The position numbers and the translations under genes were made by a program. Below are positions 60,140 to 64,000 of a stretch of 64,000 nucleotides of DNA, one piece after another. The first letter of the stretch is position 1. Each line of letters opens with the position of its first letter. The stretch is from Labilithrix sp. (GTDB lineage Bacteria; Myxococcota_A; Polyangia; Polyangiales; Polyangiaceae). Location of the stretch: the NCBI GenBank assembly GCA_019637175.1, contig JAHBWD010000012.1, forward strand, positions 117,088-181,087, written 5' to 3'. A model generated the notes under the pieces. That model was not told where the DNA came from. It ran no database searches and saw nothing but the letters and a program-made list of their open reading frames with translations.

Positions 60140-62371
60140 ATGGTTCATCGTCGTCTCGTCGCTTCGATCGCTTCCGCTCTCGCTCTCGGCGTCGCCGCGA
60201 GCTGCGCCCCGTCGCCGAAGCCTGCCCGACCGCCCGTCGCGGCCGCGAAGGCGCCTACTTCGGCACATCGACCTTCACGTTCGCGGCCTCCGATCGCGCA
60301 GCGGCCGCCTCCGCCGCGCGTCTCGACGCCGATGAAGGGAGAGCCGCCGGCGGCCGCGCTCGCCGAGGCGCGCCTCGTCGCGACGACCTGCGAGGCGGTG
60401 AAGACCGAGGAGATCGACGCGCGCCTCCGGGAAATGCGCGCGGCGGTCGACGCCTCGTTCAAGGAGTGGCACGCGTCGCAGCCCGACTGCTGGGCCGCCG
60501 ACCGCGCGGAGCACGTCGCGCGACGAAGCGGAGACCCGGGCGTTCTTTCGGGCGAGCACGCGTCGAGGAGCGCGTGGGGCTACGGCCTCGGCGGCGTCGG
60601 AACGATCGGCCATGGCGCCGGCACCGCAGCCGGCGCGCCGGCGACGAAGGCTCCGCCCGCGAAGGCCGCGCGCGCCTCGGGCACCAACAACCAGATCGCC
60701 TCGGTCGACGAGGCCGACCTCGTGAAGAACGACGGCCGATATGTGTATATCGCAGCCAACGGCGCCCTCCGCATCATCGAGGCGATGAACCCGCGCGTCG
60801 TCTCCGTCACGCCGCTCCCGGGATACGCGCGCGAGCTCTTCATCGAGGGCGATCGCGCCGTCGTGTACGCCTCGAGCCACCCGACGAGCCCGCGCTGCAC
60901 CTACGGCTACGACTGTCAGTTCGCCGGCGACGGCACGGCGACGAGCGTCATCGTCGTCGACGTCGCGCGGCGCGACGCGCCGACGATCGTGCGGCAGCTC
61001 GATCTCTCGGGATCGCTCGTCGCCGCGAGGAGGATCGGCAAGACGATCCACACCGTCGTCGCCGACAACGACGCGCCGGGCCCGGGATACGTCACGTGGC
61101 CCGCGGATCTCGACACCTGCGGCGCGATGGAGAACGTCGTGCGGCAGAAGTTCGCCAAGCTGAAGGCCGACAACGAGCGGACCCTCCGCGCGCGATCCAT
61201 GGGCTTCCCCACGCTCACCGAGCGCGGGCAAAAGCGCGCGCTCTGCGACGGCCTCTTGCGCACCGCGATCCGCGACGGTCAGGCCTTCACCAGCATCGTC
61301 TCGTTCGATCTCTCCGACGACGCGTCGCCGCCCGCGACGGCGACGGTCCAGAGCCGGCCCGGCGCGGTCTTCGCGTCGCGCGACGCGCTCTACATGTCGG
61401 TCGTGCACCGGAAGAGCAACGGCGGCGGCCGTTGGTATTCATCGCATTCGTCGAGCGACGAGGTGAGCGAGATCCACAAGTTTCGCATCGGCGAGAGCTC
61501 GCGCGCGACGCGATACGTCGGGAGCGGCGTCGTTCCCGGTCATGTCTTGAACCAGCTCGCGATGGACGAGTATTACGGCTACCTCCGCGTCGCGACCACG
61601 AAGGGCCGCGTCCCCGATCCCAAGGTCGCGAGCGTCGTGTCGATCCTCACCGAGGCCGAAGGCGGCAACCTCGTGCGCGTCGGCGCGATCGACGACATCG
61701 CCCCGGGCGAAGACATCCGCGCGGTACGCTTCGACGACGATCGCGGCTACGTCGTCACGTTCAAGAAGACCGATCCGCTCTTCGTGCTCGATCTCTACCA
61801 GCCGGCGAGGCCGGCGATCCTCGGCGAGCTGAAGATCCCCGGCTTCTCGACGTACATGCACCGCATCGATCCGGATCACCTCCTGTCGATCGGGTTCGAC
61901 GCCGACGACCGCGGCAGCTTCGCGTACTTCGACGGCGTGATCCTCCAGCTCTTCGACGTGAAGAACCCGACGCGCCCGACCTTGGTGCACAAGGAGAAGA
62001 TCGGTACGCGTGGCTCGAGCTCGCAGGCGGCGACCGATCACCTCGCGTTCAACTACTTCGCCTCCGAAGGCTTGCTCGCCGTACCGATGACGATCTGCGA
62101 AGGCGGCGGCGACGGCGCCAACGGCGACAGGCTCGCGTTCAGCGGCCTGCTCGTCTACGACGTCGACGTCGAGCGCGGATTCACCCGCCTCGGCGGCGTC
62201 GATCACGGAACGAAGGGCGTGAGCTGCGGAACATGGTGGTCGCACGCGACCTCCGCGGTGAAGCGCAGCATCTTCCTCGACGATCTCGTCTACTCGATCG
62301 CGACCGACCGCCTCAAGGTCCAGCGCATGAGCCGCTTCGGCGTCGATCTCGCGGACCTCTCGCTCCGGTAG
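60140..62371 (+). CDS. Secreted beta-propeller-domain lipoprotein (PF09826-type)
   Basis: 743 residues from the ATG at 60140 (an in-frame TTG at 60110 is weaker). Signal peptide ends LALGVAASC (lipidated). A Pro-rich N-terminal 70 residues and a helical linker are followed by ASGTNNQIASVDEADLVKNDGRYVYIAANGALRIIEA, the diagnostic TNxQxxxVDEADxVKxDGxYxY start of the beta-propeller family. The rest is a long series of propeller blades (ISSVSF..., FVLDLYQPARPAILGELKIPGFSTYMHRIDPDHLLSIGFD, TRPTLVHKEKIGTRGSSSQAATDHLAFNYFASEGLLAVPM). Function is unknown, with no visible catalytic motif. It starts 49 nt after the SagB gene, but is not an obvious part of the TOMM set. Confidence 0.85.
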   Translation: MVHRRLVASIASALALGVAASCAPSPKPARPPVAAAKAPTSAHRPSRSRPPIAQRPPPPRVSTPMKGEPPAAALAEARLVATTCEAVKTEEIDARLREMRAAVDASFKEWHASQPDCWAADRAEHVARRSGDPGVLSGEHASRSAWGYGLGGVGTIGHGAGTAAGAPATKAPPAKAARASGTNNQIASVDEADLVKNDGRYVYIAANGALRIIEAMNPRVVSVTPLPGYARELFIEGDRAVVYASSHPTSPRCTYGYDCQFAGDGTATSVIVVDVARRDAPTIVRQLDLSGSLVAARRIGKTIHTVVADNDAPGPGYVTWPADLDTCGAMENVVRQKFAKLKADNERTLRARSMGFPTLTERGQKRALCDGLLRTAIRDGQAFTSIVSFDLSDDASPPATATVQSRPGAVFASRDALYMSVVHRKSNGGGRWYSSHSSSDEVSEIHKFRIGESSRATRYVGSGVVPGHVLNQLAMDEYYGYLRVATTKGRVPDPKVASVVSILTEAEGGNLVRVGAIDDIAPGEDIRAVRFDDDRGYVVTFKKTDPLFVLDLYQPARPAILGELKIPGFSTYMHRIDPDHLLSIGFDADDRGSFAYFDGVILQLFDVKNPTRPTLVHKEKIGTRGSSSQAATDHLAFNYFASEGLLAVPMTICEGGGDGANGDRLAFSGLLVYDVDVERGFTRLGGVDHGTKGVSCGTWWSHATSAVKRSIFLDDLVYSIATDRLKVQRMSRFGVDLADLSLR

Positions 62372-62440
62372 GCGGCTGCGTCAGCGCGACGCGTTCCCTT
62401 CCGCCGTGCATCGAGTATGAGAGTGCTCGAGGTGACCACC

Positions 62441-62872
62441 ATGGGAATCAGCAAAGCGACCGCGCAGTGGGATGGAACGCTCAAGGCGGGCAAGGGAGCG
62501 ATGAAGCCGGGGCACGCGGCCGAAGTGCCCTTCTCGCTCGCGTCTCGGTTCGAAGGAGCGGCGGCGAGCAACCCCGAGGAGATGATCGGCGCAGCCCTCG
62601 CGGGGTGCTTCTCGATGGCGCTCTCGGTCGGCCTGGAGAAGGCGGGCGCGACGCCGAAGAGCGTCCGCACGTCGGCCGACGTGAAGCTCGACAAGGACGG
62701 CGAGGGCTTCACCATCACGTCGATCGCGCTCACGACCGAGGCGAGCGCGTCGGGCATCGACGAGGCGAAGTTCCAGGCCGTCGCCGAGGCGACCAAGAAG
62801 GGCTGCCCGGTCTCGAAGGCGCTCGCCGCGGTGCCGAGCGTCACGCTGAGCGCGAAGCTCACGCCGTCTTAG
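62441..62872 (+). CDS. OsmC/Ohr-family peroxiredoxin-like protein
   Basis: 143 residues from the ATG at 62441 with GAGG about 9 nt upstream; an earlier ATG at 62417 is less likely. OsmC/OhrA motifs: MGISKATAQWDGTLKAGKG (typical start), FSLASRFEGAAASNPEEMIGAALAGCFSMALSVGL with the reactive Cys in AGCFSMAL, and EATKKGCPVSKAL with the second catalytic Cys. Arg (SRFEG) and the Glu-Glu pair complete the usual catalytic set. It reduces organic hydroperoxides with a dithiol donor in the cytoplasm. Length is normal. It is a stand-alone gene, convergent with a methyltransferase gene. Confidence 0.93.
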   Translation: MGISKATAQWDGTLKAGKGAMKPGHAAEVPFSLASRFEGAAASNPEEMIGAALAGCFSMALSVGLEKAGATPKSVRTSADVKLDKDGEGFTITSIALTTEASASGIDEAKFQAVAEATKKGCPVSKALAAVPSVTLSAKLTPS

Positions 62873-62884
62873 GTCGGCGCTCGC

Positions 62885-63514
62885 TCAAACCTTGCGCCAC
62901 ACGCTCGCGAGCCAGGGCTGCTGCTCGCGCGGCAGGCCCGCGGGGCGGTAGTAGTGCTCGATCTCCTCGAACCCGGCGGCGACGACGTAGCCGCGCCAGC
63001 CGTCGATCGTGTGGAACGCGCCGAAGCGATCGCCGTTCCATCCTTCGGTGTCGTCGCCTCTCGGGTTGGAGGAGAAGAGCACGCCGCGCGGCGCGAGCGC
63101 TTCGCGCAGCTCGCCGAGGACGCGCGCGAGCTCGCTCTGCGGGACGTGGAACAAGCTCGCGTTGGCGAAGATGCCGTCGAAGCGGCTCGAGCCCAGCGAC
63201 AGCCGATAGAAGCTCTGGTGCAGGATCTCGCAGCCGGTGTGGGCGCGCGCCATCTCGACGAAGCGCGCCGCGCCGTCGAGGCCGACCACGTGGTGACCGA
63301 GCGAGGAGAAGTACGCGACGTCGCGGCCCGGACCGCAGCCGAAGTCGAGGATGCGAAACGGCGGCTCGCCCTCGAGGGCGCGCAGCAGAGCTTCGTAGTT
63401 CTGCGTCACGTCGTGTTCGCGCGTTCCCTCCCAGAACGCCTGCGCGCGCGAGTCGTAGTTGGCGAGCGTTCGTGTCGCGAGCTCGTCGAGCTCCGCTGGA
63501 GTGAAGCGCTTCAC
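62885..63514 (-). CDS. Class I SAM-dependent methyltransferase
   Basis: 209 residues from a GTG at 63514 (an in-frame GTG at 63559 would add 15). Class I Rossmann methyltransferase: RILDFGCGPGRDVAYFSSLGHHVVGLDGAARFVEMARAHT gives motif I (DFGCGPGRD) and the acidic ribose contact (VVGLDG). Then SSRFDGIFANASLFHVPQSELARVLGELREALAPRGVLFSSNPRG, typical of Methyltransf_11/25-type small-molecule methyltransferases. The N-terminal TPAELDELATRTLANYDSRAQAFWEGTREHDVTQNYEALL is the usual lead of this group. Substrate unknown. Convergent with OsmC (12-nt gap) and divergent from the small zinc-ribbon gene (78 nt). Confidence 0.9.
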   Translation of the reverse strand: MKRFTPAELDELATRTLANYDSRAQAFWEGTREHDVTQNYEALLRALEGEPPFRILDFGCGPGRDVAYFSSLGHHVVGLDGAARFVEMARAHTGCEILHQSFYRLSLGSSRFDGIFANASLFHVPQSELARVLGELREALAPRGVLFSSNPRGDDTEGWNGDRFGAFHTIDGWRGYVVAAGFEEIEHYYRPAGLPREQQPWLASVWRKV

Positions 63515-63592
63515 GGCACGACTATACCCGCCTTGGCAGAAATCTGACGGACAGGCCACGAAGCCGTCACCGATACGCGCTACGAAGTCGCG

Positions 63593-63748
63593 ATGTCTTT
63601 CCGCTGCCCCTACTGCGATGGTTCGCGCCTCGTCCGTTCACGCCGCCGCGCGATGGAATGGGTGATCTCGTGGCTCGCGATCCTGCCCTACCGCTGCGAC
63701 GACTGCTCGCGCCGCAGCCTGCATTTCGTCCCACGGCGCTCGACCTGA
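63593..63748 (+). CDS. 51-residue zinc-ribbon protein
   Basis: A short gene, MSFRCPYCDGSRLVRSRR..., ending RRST. CxxC (CPYC) at residues 5-8 and CDDC near 38-41 make a zinc ribbon, separated by a basic, hydrophobic-containing segment (RAMEWVISWLAILPYR) that resembles small membrane-associated zinc-ribbon proteins of the CPDCG...YRCxDC type. Fifty-one residues is normal for that group. Start ATG 63593, stop 63746-63748; the codon pattern and the intact Cys spacing argue that it is real despite its size. It is divergent from the methyltransferase gene and convergent with the edge gene by 8 nt. Confidence 0.7.
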   Translation: MSFRCPYCDGSRLVRSRRRAMEWVISWLAILPYRCDDCSRRSLHFVPRRST

Positions 63749-63755
63749 TCGGATC

Positions 63756-64000
63756 TCACGCGGGAACGGGCTCGGGGATCACGACCACGCGGTCGTGCTC
63801 GTAGCGCTCGCCGAGGCGACGATAAACGTGCGCCATCGCGAACGCGCTGATCGGGATCGTGACGATGAGCCCGACGCCGAGCAAGAACGCGCCGACGACG
63901 TTGAGCGCGGCGAGGAGCACGCCGAACAGGAAGAGCCGCCAGCGCACGCCGCGCGTCAGGTCGGAGCTGTAGCGAAACGCGCCGAGAGGATCGACCCGGT
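63756..64000 (-). CDS. Integral membrane protein (N-terminal part outside window)
   Basis: The visible 80 codons are the C-terminal end of a membrane protein that enters from the right edge. It reads RVDPLGAFRYSSDLTRGVRWRLFLFGVLLAALNVVGAFLLGVGLIVTIPISAFAMAHVYRRLGERYEHD..., with one long helix pair and the ITIPISAFAMAHVYRRL ending that is common in DUF4013/DUF2189-type bacterial membrane proteins of unknown function. The frame is open to the window edge, so the start is not visible. Function unknown. Confidence 0.7.
   Translation of the reverse strand, partial: RVDPLGAFRYSSDLTRGVRWRLFLFGVLLAALNVVGAFLLGVGLIVTIPISAFAMAHVYRRLGERYEHDRVVVIPEPVPA

Overview
The window looks like a chromosomal segment of a predatory- or fruiting-type deltaproteobacterium, most likely Myxococcota and probably the Polyangia side. 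The base composition is very GC-rich (I judge about 70%). Seven Hanks-type Ser/Thr kinases lie in 64 kb, together with an FHA plus AAA+ regulator, more than twenty short-lipobox lipoproteins (several Cys-rich), AgmX/TonB-type C-terminal domains and many Pro/Ala-rich linkers. The species call is inference; no rRNA or tRNA is present to anchor it. I saw no insertion sequence, phage, CRISPR array or other clear island boundary.

Layout. 0-8.3 kb: a truncated iron-dependent dehydrogenase diverges from an acyl-CoA synthetase and a membrane class III adenylate cyclase. These converge on two minus-strand lipoproteins and a tight minus-strand signalling operon (FHA/AAA+ regulator, Ser/Thr kinase, PEGA-type membrane protein). 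8.5-17.3 kb: a plus-strand run of exported proteins, including a copper type II monooxygenase-like lipoprotein, two paralogous Cys-rich lipoproteins, a DUF2252 lipoprotein, a DsbA-family oxidoreductase and a metallo-beta-lactamase-fold hydrolase. 17.3-20.1 kb: a Cys-motif protein, a glutathione S-transferase and a Cys-rich lipoprotein, all minus. 20.5-28.2 kb: a kinase block, with one plus-strand kinase facing a minus-strand operon of three kinases that encloses an M29-type peptidase. 28.2-36.7 kb: two divergent glycosyltransferases, Zn-ribbon, MarR-like and GNAT-fusion proteins, a papain-like lipoprotein, a coiled-coil lipoprotein and a trypsin-like lipoprotein. 36.7-46.5 kb: a 1102-residue kinase, a rhomboid protease next to a long-form isocitrate lyase, DUF1993, parvulin and DUF3626 proteins, and an AraC regulator. 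46.8-56.1 kb: a kinase fused to a cyclic-nucleotide-binding domain, a sirtuin, a prolyl oligopeptidase and further exported proteins.

56.2-60.1 kb is the most unusual part: a compact plus-strand thiazole/oxazole-modification (TOMM) cassette. It contains an ocin-ThiF-like partner, a YcaO cyclodehydratase ending in a PxPxP-type tail and a SagB-type dehydrogenase. Directly upstream, 2 nt away, is a 238-residue membrane/zinc-ribbon protein with seven consecutive cysteines. There is no separate short precursor gene, protease or transporter, so the poly-Cys membrane protein is the best candidate substrate.

60.1-64 kb holds a beta-propeller lipoprotein, an OsmC protein, a methyltransferase, a 51-residue zinc-ribbon protein missed by a simple length cutoff, and a membrane protein cut by the window edge.

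Functional threads: cAMP could be made by the cyclase at 2.2 kb and read by the kinase-CNB fusion at 46.9 kb. Phosphorylation signalling dominates the cytoplasmic genes, while exported redox, copper and protease functions dominate the lipoprotein runs.
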